DNA from: Psychrobacter frigidicola
GTDB taxonomy: Bacteria > Pseudomonadota > Gammaproteobacteria > Pseudomonadales > Moraxellaceae
DNA length: 64,000 bases
Reading direction: 5' to 3'
NCBI RefSeq assembly: GCF_007997305.1
Contig: NZ_VORZ01000001.1
Span: 744,001-808,000 of the forward strand
Positions 47,546-57,182 of this stretch are shown here, one piece after another; within the stretch, counting starts at the first letter, position 1; each line of letters starts with the position of its first letter. The notes below the pieces were generated by a model. It had not been told where the DNA came from, ran no database searches, and was given only the letters and a program-made list of their open reading frames with translations. A program made the position numbers and the translations under genes.

Positions 47546-49327
47546 ATGTCTATTTATAATGCTCCCCTCAATGATATGCGCTTTATCTTAACAGACGTTT
47601 TTAAAGCCCCTGAGTTTTGGCAAAACAATGATAATTTGGCACATGTCGACATGGAAACAGTCGATATGATTTTAGAAGAAATGGCAAAGTTGTCCAAAAA
47701 TGTCATGCTGCCAATTAACCGTAGCGGTGATGAAGAAGGCGCGACGTATCAAGGCGATGGCGTGGTAACCACGCCAGAAGGTTTTAAAGAAGCCTACCAG
47801 CAATATGCTGAATCAGGCTGGGTTGGCCTTGGTGGTAATCCTGAATACGGCGGTCAAGGCTTCCCAAAAATGGTCACTATGCTGACCGAAGAGATGGTTT
47901 TTACTACCAACCAATCTTTTGCGCTCTACCCTAACCTCACGGTTGGCGCAACCTTGTGTCTAAATGCAGCCGCCTCAGAAGAGCTAAAGCAGACCTATTT
48001 AGAAAAAATGTATGCAGGCTACTGGTCAGGTACGATGTGCTTAACGGAACCACATGCGGGTACTGATCTAGGTATTATTAAGACTAAAGCCGCGCCTAAT
48101 GATGATGGCAGCTTTAGCATCTCCGGTACCAAAATCTTTATTACTGGCGGTGAGCACGACTTAACCGAAAACATTATTCATTTAGTATTAGCAAAAACTC
48201 CAGACGCGCCAGCAGGCTCCAAAGGCATTTCACTGTTTGTCGTACCAAAATTCTTGGTCAACGAAGACGGTAGCTTAGGCGCACGTAACTCTGTAGCAGC
48301 AGGTTCAATTGAACATAAAATGGGCATCAAAGCTTCAGCCACTTGTGTCATGAATTTTGATGATGCCAAAGGTTGGATGGTTGGTGCGGAAAATACCGGT
48401 CTGTCCTCTATGTTTATCATGATGAACTATGAGCGCGTGACTATGGGCTTGCAAGGCCTTGGTGGCTCTGAGCTGGCGTATCAAAATGCCGCTCTTTATG
48501 CCCTTGATCGTGCGCAAGGTCGTAGCGATACCCAACTTCAAAGCCCTGAGAAGCCTGCTGATGCTATTATTCATCATGCTGATGTCCGTCGAATGCTGTT
48601 GAACGCTAAGGCCAATTCTGAAGCGTCACGCTGCTTTGCGATGTATGTGGCCAAACAACTTGATACCGAAAAATTCAGTACTGACCCAGAGGCGGCACAA
48701 ATTGCTGCTGCCCGTGTGTCATTGTTGACACCAGTTGCTAAAGCCTTCTTAACGGATAAAGCGCTAGAGGCGACCATTGATTGCCAGCAAGTCTTTGGTG
48801 GTCATGGTTATGTGCGCGAATGGGGTATGGAGCAAATCGTTCGTGATACCCGTATCGCACAGATTTATGAAGGTGCCAACGGTATTCAAGCGCTTGACTT
48901 ATTAGGCCGTAAAGTTGCCCGTAATGAGGGTAAATATGTCATCAACTTTTTAGGTGAAATTCGTGATTATGTGGCCTCTATGAGCGCTGAGCATGGTATC
49001 AAACAAGCTACTTTAGACGCGGCCGAGACCGTTGAAGCGTTAACTAAAACGGTCTTGGCTAATATCGGCATTCGTAAAAGTGAAATCAATGGCTGTGCGG
49101 TTGACTACATGCATGCCTTTGGTTACCTGTGCTACTCGTATATGTTTGCCATGATGGTAGAAGCGGCAAACGGTCAAGAAGGCGAGTTCTATACCAATAA
49201 AGCTAAGCTTGCTGATTACTTCGTTGGTCGTATCTTGCCACGCATTGACGCTCATGCACAAATGGTAAAAGCTGGTAGTGACCCGATGATGAACTTCGAT
49301 CTCAAATACTTTGGCGCCTCTGTTTAA
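47546..49327 (+). CDS. Acyl-CoA dehydrogenase (long, C-terminal-domain type), copy 2
   Basis: 593 residues; tandem paralogue of the preceding gene with the same motif order: MCLTEPHAGTDLGIIKTKA, KIFITGGEHDLTEN, SIEHKMGIKASATC, QVFGGHGYVREWGMEQ and RDTRIAQIYEGANGIQALDLLGRK. The active-site loop differs from copy 1 (ANGIQ versus TTEIQ), which may mean a different chain length or substrate. I choose the ATG at 47546 since AAAGGA lies six bases before it; ATG 47540 overlaps that site. Strong terminator at 49404. Confidence 0.92.
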   Translation: MSIYNAPLNDMRFILTDVFKAPEFWQNNDNLAHVDMETVDMILEEMAKLSKNVMLPINRSGDEEGATYQGDGVVTTPEGFKEAYQQYAESGWVGLGGNPEYGGQGFPKMVTMLTEEMVFTTNQSFALYPNLTVGATLCLNAAASEELKQTYLEKMYAGYWSGTMCLTEPHAGTDLGIIKTKAAPNDDGSFSISGTKIFITGGEHDLTENIIHLVLAKTPDAPAGSKGISLFVVPKFLVNEDGSLGARNSVAAGSIEHKMGIKASATCVMNFDDAKGWMVGAENTGLSSMFIMMNYERVTMGLQGLGGSELAYQNAALYALDRAQGRSDTQLQSPEKPADAIIHHADVRRMLLNAKANSEASRCFAMYVAKQLDTEKFSTDPEAAQIAAARVSLLTPVAKAFLTDKALEATIDCQQVFGGHGYVREWGMEQIVRDTRIAQIYEGANGIQALDLLGRKVARNEGKYVINFLGEIRDYVASMSAEHGIKQATLDAAETVEALTKTVLANIGIRKSEINGCAVDYMHAFGYLCYSYMFAMMVEAANGQEGEFYTNKAKLADYFVGRILPRIDAHAQMVKAGSDPMMNFDLKYFGASV

Positions 49328-49403
49328 AGAGATCTGTTTACTATTAGTCAGATGATGAGCAATGGTAGATAATTAGTGATTGCCACGCTAACAGCAAAGT
49401 GTT

Positions 49404-49435
49404 AAAAAGGACAGTGTTATCACTGTCCTTTTTTT
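49404..49435 (+). terminator. Strong terminator after acyl-CoA dehydrogenase 2
   Basis: Perfect 13-bp stem AAAAAGGACAGTG / CACTGTCCTTTTT with a TTAT loop and a T-run. Confidence 0.9.
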
Positions 49436-49532
49436 ACCAAAAATAATCTGCAAAATAACTGCTAACAAAATAATTAACCCTCTATACGCAGTTCAGATTA
49501 AACTGCCTTAGAACCAAGGTTGTTTATCCTCG

Positions 49533-49560
49533 AGTCGTACTTAAATAGTCGTACTTAAAA
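49533..49560. repeat. Two-copy 14-base tandem repeat
   Basis: AGTCGTACTTAAAT followed by AGTCGTACTTAAAA, 13 of 14 bases alike, in the 266-base stretch between the terminator at 49435 and the next gene. Probably a small slippage duplication; the rest of the stretch shows nothing I recognise. Confidence 0.6.
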
Positions 49561-49701
49561 ATTTAGCATCTAAAAACAAAAACACCTATCAGCTGTCCGT
49601 TCTTTTTCTACGAATAACCATCCTGCTGTGATTATTTAATATTAGATCACTTAATACTAAATACCGCTAACCGCTATTTACATAACTATAAAGGGTACGA
49701 G

Positions 49702-52161
49702 GTGTTGGACATAAAACATATTTTACAGCAGATTACCGCCTTAAGTGAAGTGCCTGATCCCTCAGTGCTCAAGCGCTTAATTGATGAGCTGCGAGTGTCT
49801 GACAAGAATCCAGCACTTGCCAATAAAAACATACAAACCCTCATCGATATTTTGCAACAGCATCCAGAATATGGCGACGGGCTCTCTAGCTTTGTATTAA
49901 AACTGATTATTCAATATCGGCAAATTGCCTTATATACCGATACCGGCATCATGTCAGATGAAGGTTTTTTTAGTAGTCTACGGCGCTTAATTGGTCATCG
50001 ATTTTTGCCTTTATTACCGCAAGATGATTCGGTCGTTGAACTGGTAGGGTACTTATTTGATAAACGCCAAGATGAACATTGGCTTGCCAGTATTGACAAA
50101 GACAAATGGGATACGCTGGTCGAGTTACTCAAAGTTGAAGAAGAACATTTAGATTTGGTCGCGACCGCTAAAAACAATATCCTAAACGCCATCGTTATTT
50201 TATCGTATCGGGTCAGTGGCATAGGCCTGCATCCGGACTTAATGGAAGCTTATCCGCAAATTTTAAACTATTCTGCGTCGTTTGTTGCCCAAAATCAGGA
50301 AGCGGTATTGTTCGTCAATCAATATAGGCAAGCGCACGAGTTAGATAATCTAACTGATATCACCCCTGAACAAGCGGTTAGTTCCGCACCCTTACTCGTC
50401 ATGCTAGAGCAATGTGAAGATATTGTCGCAACCGTCCGTAAGCGTATTTATAAAACGGGTATCTCTATTCGTCTGACCAACATGATGCTGCGCCTCGATC
50501 AAAGCTTACAACGCATTCGTATCTTAACCAAGCTGGTCTCGGTTGATGGTCTTAAGCGTGATCGGGCTATTATTGAGCTGATTCAAACCTTGGTTATTAC
50601 GGCCAATCGCCGCTATAGCATTGGTTATTTAATCGACAATAGCACCAAATTGTTATCACGAAAGGTGACTGAAAACGCCAGTCGTGTTGGTGAGCACTAT
50701 ATTAGTACCGATAGAGCTGGCTATCGAAAAATGTTTAGAAAAGCGTCAATTGGCGGCTTTGTGATTGCCTTTATGGCGACCACAAAAATATTAGCCTATC
50801 AATTGGCCATTGCCCCTATGGGTCGCGCCTTTGTCAACAGTATGATTTATGGTTTGGGTTTCGTGTTTATTCATATCATCCGTGGTACTGTCGCCACCAA
50901 GCAGCCAGCCATGACGGCTGCCGCTATTGCCTCAACGATATCCGACGGCTCTGGTAAAAAATCGCATCAGCTGACTAAACTCTCAGAGCTGGTAGTCGAT
51001 ATTCTCCGTACCCAATTTATCGCTATCATGGGTAATATCATGATGGCCATTCCGGTTGCATTGCTTGTCTCATACATGTGGCTACACTTTAGTGGCGTGC
51101 CAATGATTAATACGGATAAGGCTGGTCACTTACTGCATGAGCTTAACCCCTTTACCTCATTAGCCCTACCCCATGCTGCTATTGCTGGGGTGTATTTATT
51201 CTTATCCGGACTTATTGCTGGCTACTATGATAATTTGGCGGTTTATAATCAAATTGGGGCGCGTATACACCGACATCGGTTGCTAAAAAGCTTACTCCCT
51301 CATGCCTGGCTACAGCGTTTAGGCGTCTTTATAGAAGCCAATCTGGGCGCTATTATGGGTAACTTTATATTTGGGGTCTTTTTAGGCAGTACCGCTACTG
51401 TTGGCTTCTTATTCGGTTTACCCATTGATATCCGTCATATCGCTTTTGCTTCTGCCAATCTAGCGCATGGACTTTTCAACTTGTCCTCATCGCAGATGAG
51501 CTGGCCTTTAATACTAGTATCTATCCTTGGGGTCGCCTTGATTGGTATGGTCAACTTAATGGTCAGCTTTTCGCTGGCGTTATTTGTGGCATTGCGCTCT
51601 AAAGAGGTACGTTTCTTTGAATGGAGCCGGTTACTAAAGCTTATTCTTAGCCATGTGGTTAGCCATCCCTCTGATTTCATTTGGCCGCGTGATAAGCCCA
51701 TGAAATATGCCCGTATTGATAGCCAAGGTCGGATGATTTTTGAGGATAACTCCGCTCAAAAAACTGGCAAACCGCTACCAAGAGATTACGTCATCAGACG
51801 CTTATCAGACGTTAAGATTCTGCCAAAATCTAAGCAAACAGGCACAGCGGAAACAGACATATATTATGCCAATCAACCTCCAGGTGATGATATTAGTGTA
51901 GGACAGGCAGCACATATCACGTTATCTACCCCTTCACCCAAAAAGGTCGTTGATCTCGACGATGGCCTCATAGATGAAGAGTTAAATAGCGTTCCCTACA
52001 CCGATGACATCCAATATGATAAAAACACCAAAACATTAGAGACTAATAACGACGGTCAAAACAGTAGCTTAAGCAGCAATATAAGCCCTGATACCAAAGC
52101 TGCTGGCGATGCCAAAACCCCATTACCAAAACCAAAAAAGCCGCCTAAACTGCCCAATTAA
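49702..52161 (+). CDS. Large membrane protein of the 'site-specific recombinase' family (PF10136-like)
   Basis: 819 residues, GTG start (TTG at 49705 alternative). The N-terminal 350 residues are helical and soluble; five or more hydrophobic segments follow, for example GGFVIAFMATTKILAYQLA, IMGNIMMAIPVALLVSYMW, GVYLFLSGLIAGYYDN, GNFIFGVFLGSTATVGFLFG and ILGVALIGMVNLMVSFSLAL. The last about 130 residues are polar and end in a Pro/Lys-rich tail. It resembles proteins annotated as site-specific recombinase in Neisseria and relatives, but I see no tyrosine or serine recombinase motif, so that name is doubtful. Monocistronic. Confidence 0.7.
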   Translation: MLDIKHILQQITALSEVPDPSVLKRLIDELRVSDKNPALANKNIQTLIDILQQHPEYGDGLSSFVLKLIIQYRQIALYTDTGIMSDEGFFSSLRRLIGHRFLPLLPQDDSVVELVGYLFDKRQDEHWLASIDKDKWDTLVELLKVEEEHLDLVATAKNNILNAIVILSYRVSGIGLHPDLMEAYPQILNYSASFVAQNQEAVLFVNQYRQAHELDNLTDITPEQAVSSAPLLVMLEQCEDIVATVRKRIYKTGISIRLTNMMLRLDQSLQRIRILTKLVSVDGLKRDRAIIELIQTLVITANRRYSIGYLIDNSTKLLSRKVTENASRVGEHYISTDRAGYRKMFRKASIGGFVIAFMATTKILAYQLAIAPMGRAFVNSMIYGLGFVFIHIIRGTVATKQPAMTAAAIASTISDGSGKKSHQLTKLSELVVDILRTQFIAIMGNIMMAIPVALLVSYMWLHFSGVPMINTDKAGHLLHELNPFTSLALPHAAIAGVYLFLSGLIAGYYDNLAVYNQIGARIHRHRLLKSLLPHAWLQRLGVFIEANLGAIMGNFIFGVFLGSTATVGFLFGLPIDIRHIAFASANLAHGLFNLSSSQMSWPLILVSILGVALIGMVNLMVSFSLALFVALRSKEVRFFEWSRLLKLILSHVVSHPSDFIWPRDKPMKYARIDSQGRMIFEDNSAQKTGKPLPRDYVIRRLSDVKILPKSKQTGTAETDIYYANQPPGDDISVGQAAHITLSTPSPKKVVDLDDGLIDEELNSVPYTDDIQYDKNTKTLETNNDGQNSSLSSNISPDTKAAGDAKTPLPKPKKPPKLPN

Positions 52162-52231
52162 TTGGCTCTAGCTTAGGACGGCTTTCATTGCTTACTTAAG
52201 TTGATACATGCAATAAACAATAAGAAGAAAG

Positions 52232-53068
52232 CTACGGCATAGGACATTTTGCGCTTGAGGTGAACACTTTGCCATCCTCTAAGCGATATGCCAATAGATG
52301 ATTGCCCCAAACGCAGCCGCCATCAAGTGCGCGCGCATAAGGTAAGTCGACCTTACCTTTTAGCGCCGCCCAATGTCCAAATAATATCTTCCGCTCACGG
52401 GGTACTTGCCATTCAAACCATGGCGAAAAATCATCCGGCATTGCATCATCAAGGCTGGACGTAAAGGTAAATTCTAAAGTACCGTCCTGTTTACATAGAC
52501 GCATACGGGTGAAATAGTTAGCAATCGCTCGTATTTTCGTAAAACCATTGATATCCGCATTCCAATCATCTGCTTTATTGTTATATAAATGCGGGAGCAC
52601 ACGATCAAGCTGATATAGACTGCCTTGCAACTGCGCCTCTAGCTGCTTTGCGTACTCAGCTGCCTCATCTAAATCCCAATGGGGCGGAATACCAGCGTGT
52701 ACTAATACCGTATGTTCATCAGGGTAAGCCAGTATCGGCTGATGGCGTAACCATTCCAGCAGCTCGTTTTTGTCCTTAGCGGCAAAAATCGGTGCCGTTT
52801 TGTCCTTTTTACGCATTTTAGTTGCACCGCGCCACACAGCAATCAAATTCAAATCATGATTGCCCAAAACGGTTGCAGCCGCCCCTTGCTCACACAGCGC
52901 CTTAACATCGCGTAAGGTATTCAGCGAGTCCTCACCGCGCGCGACTAAGTCCCCAGCAAACCATAATTTATCTTGGGTAGGGTCAAAATCTAATTTTTTA
53001 AGGAAGTGACGAAATGCAGCATGGCAACCCTGTAGGTCACCGATGACATATTGATGGCGAAAACTCAT
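52232..53068 (-). CDS. apaH: Symmetrical bis(5'-nucleosyl)-tetraphosphatase ApaH
   Basis: Splits Ap4A and related dinucleotides into two ADP, and can remove Np4 caps from RNA. Metallophosphoesterase motifs are visible: VIGDLQGCHAAF (GD-x-H type), WFAGDLVARGEDS, TVLGNHDLN and VLVHAGIPPHWD, with FGHWAALKG near the end. 278 residues (280 in E. coli). Downstream of rsmA by 117 bases on the same strand, as in E. coli but without apaG. Confidence 0.96.
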   Translation of the reverse strand: MSFRHQYVIGDLQGCHAAFRHFLKKLDFDPTQDKLWFAGDLVARGEDSLNTLRDVKALCEQGAAATVLGNHDLNLIAVWRGATKMRKKDKTAPIFAAKDKNELLEWLRHQPILAYPDEHTVLVHAGIPPHWDLDEAAEYAKQLEAQLQGSLYQLDRVLPHLYNNKADDWNADINGFTKIRAIANYFTRMRLCKQDGTLEFTFTSSLDDAMPDDFSPWFEWQVPRERKILFGHWAALKGKVDLPYARALDGGCVWGNHLLAYRLEDGKVFTSSAKCPMP

Positions 53069-53185
53069 AAAGTCTCAATGATTGATGATTACTGTTGGTT
53101 ATTATTTAAATAATTATTATTAAAGTAAAGGCTATTTAAATAACGGTTATCGAATTAATGTAGCTAAAATAATGCCATTAAAATA

Positions 53186-54049
53186 TTAAGCATCTAAGTT
53201 TTTAGCATGATTACTGAGCGCTACGAAGTCACTGACACTCAGCGTTTCTGGACGGGCTTGTGGATCAATCCCACAGACGGCAAAATCATCTTCGCTTAAC
53301 GTGGGTAGCAACGTTGAGTTTTTAAAGATAGCGCGCAAGGTTTTACGGCGGTGATTAAAGGTCTCACGTACCACAATAGCAAAGTACTGCTCATCTTCTG
53401 CCACAATAGGCTTATCAATATGAGGCGTCAAACGAAAAACCGCACTCGTAACTTTTGGCGGTGGATTAAACGCGCCTCTTGGGACGGTCAATAAATAATC
53501 AGTGTCACAATGATACTGCATAATAACCGATAAGCGACCATAGATTTTGCTACCGACATCAGCAGTGATACGCTCCACCACTTCTTTTTGCAGCATAAAA
53601 TGCATGTCTTGAATGACATCTGCATAACTGAGCAAATGAAACAATATAGGTGTGGAGATGTTATAAGGCAGATTGCCAACTACTCGTAGCTTACCGCGTT
53701 CAGGACTATACAATTCCCGATAATCAATATTCATTGCATTATCTTTGATAATCGTAAAGTTAGGATGGCTATTGGCCCCGATACGAATGCGCAAGCTATC
53801 CGCCAAATCACGATCCAGCTCAACCACAGTCATCGCATCGACTTCAGCCAATAATGGCTCAGTTAATGCCCCCATCCCAGGACCAATCTCTATCAGATTG
53901 TCATCGCGCTCTAAACGGATACTCTCAACGATCTCACGGATAACGCTACGATCATGCAAGAAGTTCTGACCGAAGCGTTTACGTGGTTGGTGTTTTGCGG
54001 CGCGTAAACTGGCAGCAAGTGTCTTGGCATCAAACGAAGGTGTAGACAT
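53186..54049 (-). CDS. rsmA: 16S rRNA (adenine1518/1519-N6)-dimethyltransferase KsgA
   Basis: Dimethylates two adenines in helix 45 during late 30S assembly. Motifs in order: [17 protein letters not shown]-binding [25 protein letters not shown], and the catalytic [11 protein letters not shown]; the C-terminal helical domain has [14 protein letters not shown] and [13 protein letters not shown]. 287 residues (273 in E. coli). Member of the pdxA-rsmA-apaH group; 153 bases separate it from pdxA, so an own promoter is possible. Confidence 0.96.
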   Translation of the reverse strand: MSTPSFDAKTLAASLRAAKHQPRKRFGQNFLHDRSVIREIVESIRLERDDNLIEIGPGMGALTEPLLAEVDAMTVVELDRDLADSLRIRIGANSHPNFTIIKDNAMNIDYRELYSPERGKLRVVGNLPYNISTPILFHLLSYADVIQDMHFMLQKEVVERITADVGSKIYGRLSVIMQYHCDTDYLLTVPRGAFNPPPKVTSAVFRLTPHIDKPIVAEDEQYFAIVVRETFNHRRKTLRAIFKNSTLLPTLSEDDFAVCGIDPQARPETLSVSDFVALSNHAKNLDA

Positions 54050-54202
54050 AAAAAATTCTTGTTAATTGTTAACGTTAAATTATAGCACAGCTGATAATCA
54101 GGCTGCATTTTAGCAATGCGATTAATTCTTTATAAAGGTCATGAGTTCACACAGATAATAATAGAATTACCTAAAGCGCTGTACCCTTAATATTATGGTC
54201 AT

Positions 54203-55282
54203 TTATGCTGGCAGCAGCGTTTTGTTAGCCATCTCATCTGCCATTACTAAGGCTTGGTATAAGCTAGTAGCACTTGCGCCGCCACGCCCTGCTAAATCAA
54301 GCGCTGTCCCATGGTCGACTGAAGTACGTATATAAGGTAGGCCTAAGGTTAAATTGACTGTGTCACCAAATCCGTGAGACTTCAAGACCGGTAACCCTTG
54401 GTCATGGAACATAGCAATCACCGCATCGCAATCCTGTAAATGTCGTGGGGTAAATAAGGTATCGGCAGGCATGGCTTCAGAGATATCAGCGCCTTTTGCA
54501 ATAAACTCCTGCAACACCGGATTAATAATTTCAATCTCCTCCATTCCTAAGTGCCCCCCTTCGCCTGCATGGGGATTGAGACCACACACTAAAATTCGCG
54601 GTTTTTTAAGACCAAACTTTGACTGCATGTCATCCAGCACAATTTGCACGGTTTGCCGTACATTATCTTTGGTGATGGCTGCTGGCACATCTTTAAGGGC
54701 TAAATGAGTGGTCACTAGTGCTACTTTCATCGCTTGATTGGCAAGCATCATGACCACTTTATCACAGCCACTTTGCTGCATAAAAAACTCAGTATGACCG
54801 CTGAACATCGTGCCATCTAATAACTTAATACCGGCATCAATCAACGCTGATTTTTGTAGAGGGCCAGTAACAATAGCAGCTACGGTATGACTTGCCGCTA
54901 GCTGATGGGCAATCTCTAATTGCCGCGCTACCATTATCGCATTATTAATATCAATTTGACCCGCAACCACAGGGGCACCGCAAGGCACATCGAGTAATAT
55001 AAATGCGCTATCTGTATCCGTAGCAGTCGGCTGCTGTGATAGCTTCTCTATAAAATCATGAGCATCTACTTGGGCATCGACTTTTTGCCAAGCAGGACAT
55101 ATATTTAGCACACCAGCTGCAACCAGTTTATCTGTCCGCGTCTGCATAGCCTCAGCATCGGCTGTTACCCAAATAGGGCGAGCAAAGTCTTGCAATTTTC
55201 CTTCTTGCGCTAAAATCAGTACAACATCCATACCAATACCAGCAGGTTCGCCAGTAGTAATCAATAACGGTAGTTTTTGCAT
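54203..55282 (-). CDS. pdxA: 4-hydroxythreonine-4-phosphate dehydrogenase
   Basis: NAD-dependent oxidation and decarboxylation of 4-phosphohydroxy-threonine in pyridoxal phosphate synthesis. Begins LLITTGEPAGIGMDVVL; metal-binding histidines are visible in SGHTEFFMQ, VTTHLALKDVP and AMFHDQGLPVLK, and the C-terminus has TSVDHGTALDLAGRG. 359 residues (329 in E. coli), with an insertion near residues 75-95 that is Gln/Thr/Asp-rich. First of pdxA-rsmA-apaH. It works in the same pathway as serC in this window. Confidence 0.95.
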   Translation of the reverse strand: MQKLPLLITTGEPAGIGMDVVLILAQEGKLQDFARPIWVTADAEAMQTRTDKLVAAGVLNICPAWQKVDAQVDAHDFIEKLSQQPTATDTDSAFILLDVPCGAPVVAGQIDINNAIMVARQLEIAHQLAASHTVAAIVTGPLQKSALIDAGIKLLDGTMFSGHTEFFMQQSGCDKVVMMLANQAMKVALVTTHLALKDVPAAITKDNVRQTVQIVLDDMQSKFGLKKPRILVCGLNPHAGEGGHLGMEEIEIINPVLQEFIAKGADISEAMPADTLFTPRHLQDCDAVIAMFHDQGLPVLKSHGFGDTVNLTLGLPYIRTSVDHGTALDLAGRGGASATSLYQALVMADEMANKTLLPA

Positions 55283-55618
55283 ATGATAAACATCCTTATT
55301 AATAGAGTAAATATCGGTTTTTATTGTGTTTTTTATTTAAATGGTAGTCTTTTAATTGGTATCTGAGTTGACTGTTCAAGCGGTGGAGCTGACTGAGGAA
55401 TATATAGAAAGTTGGCATAGCAGAACTCAGAACGGTCATAATGTGGTAGACTTTCGCTTTTGATTGTAGCATCAAATACAGAGCTATTAGAACGCGTTTT
55501 GGTACACCTATGGTAGACACCCGACATATTCTTGACCGCAATGTGTTACTAGCTGTCTATACTACCTTTTAAAAATAATGACTTATAAAATACTGACTTA
55601 TAAATAAATTAGGCACTC
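55283..55618. other. Intergenic region between pdxA and dnaB
   Basis: 336 bases, divergent control region. A TTGACC (55532-55537) and TATACT (55558-55563) are present, but the 20-base spacing is too long for a good sigma-70 promoter. Minus-strand open frames here (up to 80 codons) have no family features, and I do not treat them as genes. Confidence 0.35.
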
Positions 55619-57019
55619 ATGGCAGACACCGAAAAAACTGACGACTTACTGAATCAGCAACCGCCGCATAATATTGATATCGAAAAGGCATTATTGGCTT
55701 CTTTGATGAGTATTGAAGAGGCGTATGACAAAATTGCTGATATTGTCACCAAAGACGACTTTTATGCCGGACGCCATCAGCACATTTTTGCAGCGATTGC
55801 CCACTTAGCAGCAGTGAATGAGCCGTATGATACGGTCATGGTGCATGATTGGCTGGAAGCACAAAAACTGCTAAAAAGTGCCGGCGGTGACAGCTATTTA
55901 GCTGATATTTTAAGCCAAAGCCCGGCGACTCTATTTAACCTGACCGCCTATGCCCAGCGCGTGCGTGAGTTATCAACCTTACGCCAGCTCATCACCACTG
56001 GCAATGACATGCTGACTTTAGCTTATAACCCTAAAGATCAGTCGGTGAGTGATATTCTAGATAGTGTAGAGGCTAAAGTTTTTAGTATTAATGAGCAGCA
56101 TAATAAGCGTGCTGAACAGCGCGGTCCCGTTGGTATCACTTCGGTATTGACTAATGTTATTGATAAAATTCAGGAGCTGAAATCCAACCCTGATGGTATG
56201 ATTGGTTTGCAAACCCCGTTCGTGGAGCTTAATAATAAAACTCAAGGGCTACAGGCAGGTGATTTGGTTATTGTTGCGGCACGTCCTTCTATGGGTAAGA
56301 CTACTTTTGCGATGAACTTAGCAGAAGGTATTTTATTCAATGAAGACTTGCCAGTAGTGGTATTTTCAATGGAGATGCCAGCAGAATCAATTGTTATGCG
56401 TCTATTGTCATCGTGGGGCGCGATCAATCAAACCCATCTGCGTTCAGGCCAAATGAATGAAGATGAATGGGCGAAGATGATGAACGCTATTCAACATCTG
56501 CAATCCAAGCATTTGTATATCGATGACAGTACTGCCCTACCGCCATCAGAGCTGCGCTCACGCTGTCGCCGTATCGCCAAAAACCACGATGGAAAATTAG
56601 GCGCTATCATCGTCGATTATCTGCAATTGATGAAAGTACCTGGTCTTGATACCAACCGCGTTGGGGAGATCTCGGAGATTTCGCGTAGTCTTAAAGCCCT
56701 AGCACGTGAGCTTGAGTGCCCAGTAATTGCCCTATCACAGCTGAACCGTAGCTTGGAGAACCGTCCGAATAAACGTCCTATCATGTCAGATTTGCGTGAG
56801 TCTGGTGCCATCGAACAGGATGCCGATTTGATTATGTTTATCTACCGTGACGAGGTTTATAATGAAAACTCCGACCATAAAGGCGTGGCTGAAATCATCA
56901 TTGGTAAGCAGCGTAATGGTCCTATTGGTACTATACGCTTGGCTTTTGAAGGGCAATTTACGCGCTTTACTAACTTAACCCCTGAGTATTATCAAGGGGC
57001 TAGTTTTGATGATGAGTAA
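55619..57019 (+). CDS. dnaB: Replicative DNA helicase DnaB
   Basis: Hexameric 5'-3' helicase at the replication fork. N-terminal domain begins PPHNIDIEKALLASLM; the RecA-like domain has Walker A ARPSMGKTTFAMN, Walker B-type GAIIVDYLQLM, the ALSQLNRSLENR loop and DLRESGAIEQDADLIMFIYRDE. 466 residues (471 in E. coli), no intein. It precedes alr, the same order as in E. coli. An AT-rich hairpin at 57051 may end its transcript. Confidence 0.97.
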   Translation: MADTEKTDDLLNQQPPHNIDIEKALLASLMSIEEAYDKIADIVTKDDFYAGRHQHIFAAIAHLAAVNEPYDTVMVHDWLEAQKLLKSAGGDSYLADILSQSPATLFNLTAYAQRVRELSTLRQLITTGNDMLTLAYNPKDQSVSDILDSVEAKVFSINEQHNKRAEQRGPVGITSVLTNVIDKIQELKSNPDGMIGLQTPFVELNNKTQGLQAGDLVIVAARPSMGKTTFAMNLAEGILFNEDLPVVVFSMEMPAESIVMRLLSSWGAINQTHLRSGQMNEDEWAKMMNAIQHLQSKHLYIDDSTALPPSELRSRCRRIAKNHDGKLGAIIVDYLQLMKVPGLDTNRVGEISEISRSLKALARELECPVIALSQLNRSLENRPNKRPIMSDLRESGAIEQDADLIMFIYRDEVYNENSDHKGVAEIIIGKQRNGPIGTIRLAFEGQFTRFTNLTPEYYQGASFDDE

Positions 57020-57050
57020 TGCTCACTTATGGTCAATATTAGACAAAACA

Positions 57051-57080
57051 ATTAAAAATAAGCCTAACCTTATTTTTAAT
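57051..57080 (+). terminator. AT-rich hairpin after dnaB, possible terminator
   Basis: Perfect 12-bp stem ATTAAAAATAAG / CTTATTTTTAAT around a 6-base loop. The stem is weak (A+T) and there is no clear T-run beyond the stem itself. Confidence 0.4.
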
Positions 57081-57182
57081 ACAGCAATTAACAACAAGTT
57101 GCTACTGAACGTCAATCGCTGTTAACGAGAATAGCTTTAATTCATCAGTAGCTTTACCACCCTGCTAACAAAGAAGTCAACT

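Noticed and set aside
49533..49560. Tandem 14-base repeat as part of a CRISPR or iteron array
   Set aside because: Only two units, directly abutting, with no spacers and no cas or rep genes nearby.
55299..55541. Two overlapping minus-strand frames upstream of pdxA (80 and 64 codons)
   Set aside because: No ribosome binding site, no domain, and they overlap each other; the region is better read as a control region.
57051..57080. AT-rich hairpin after dnaB as evidence of an IS end
   Set aside because: No transposase, target duplication or matching second end is visible; it fits a weak terminator better.
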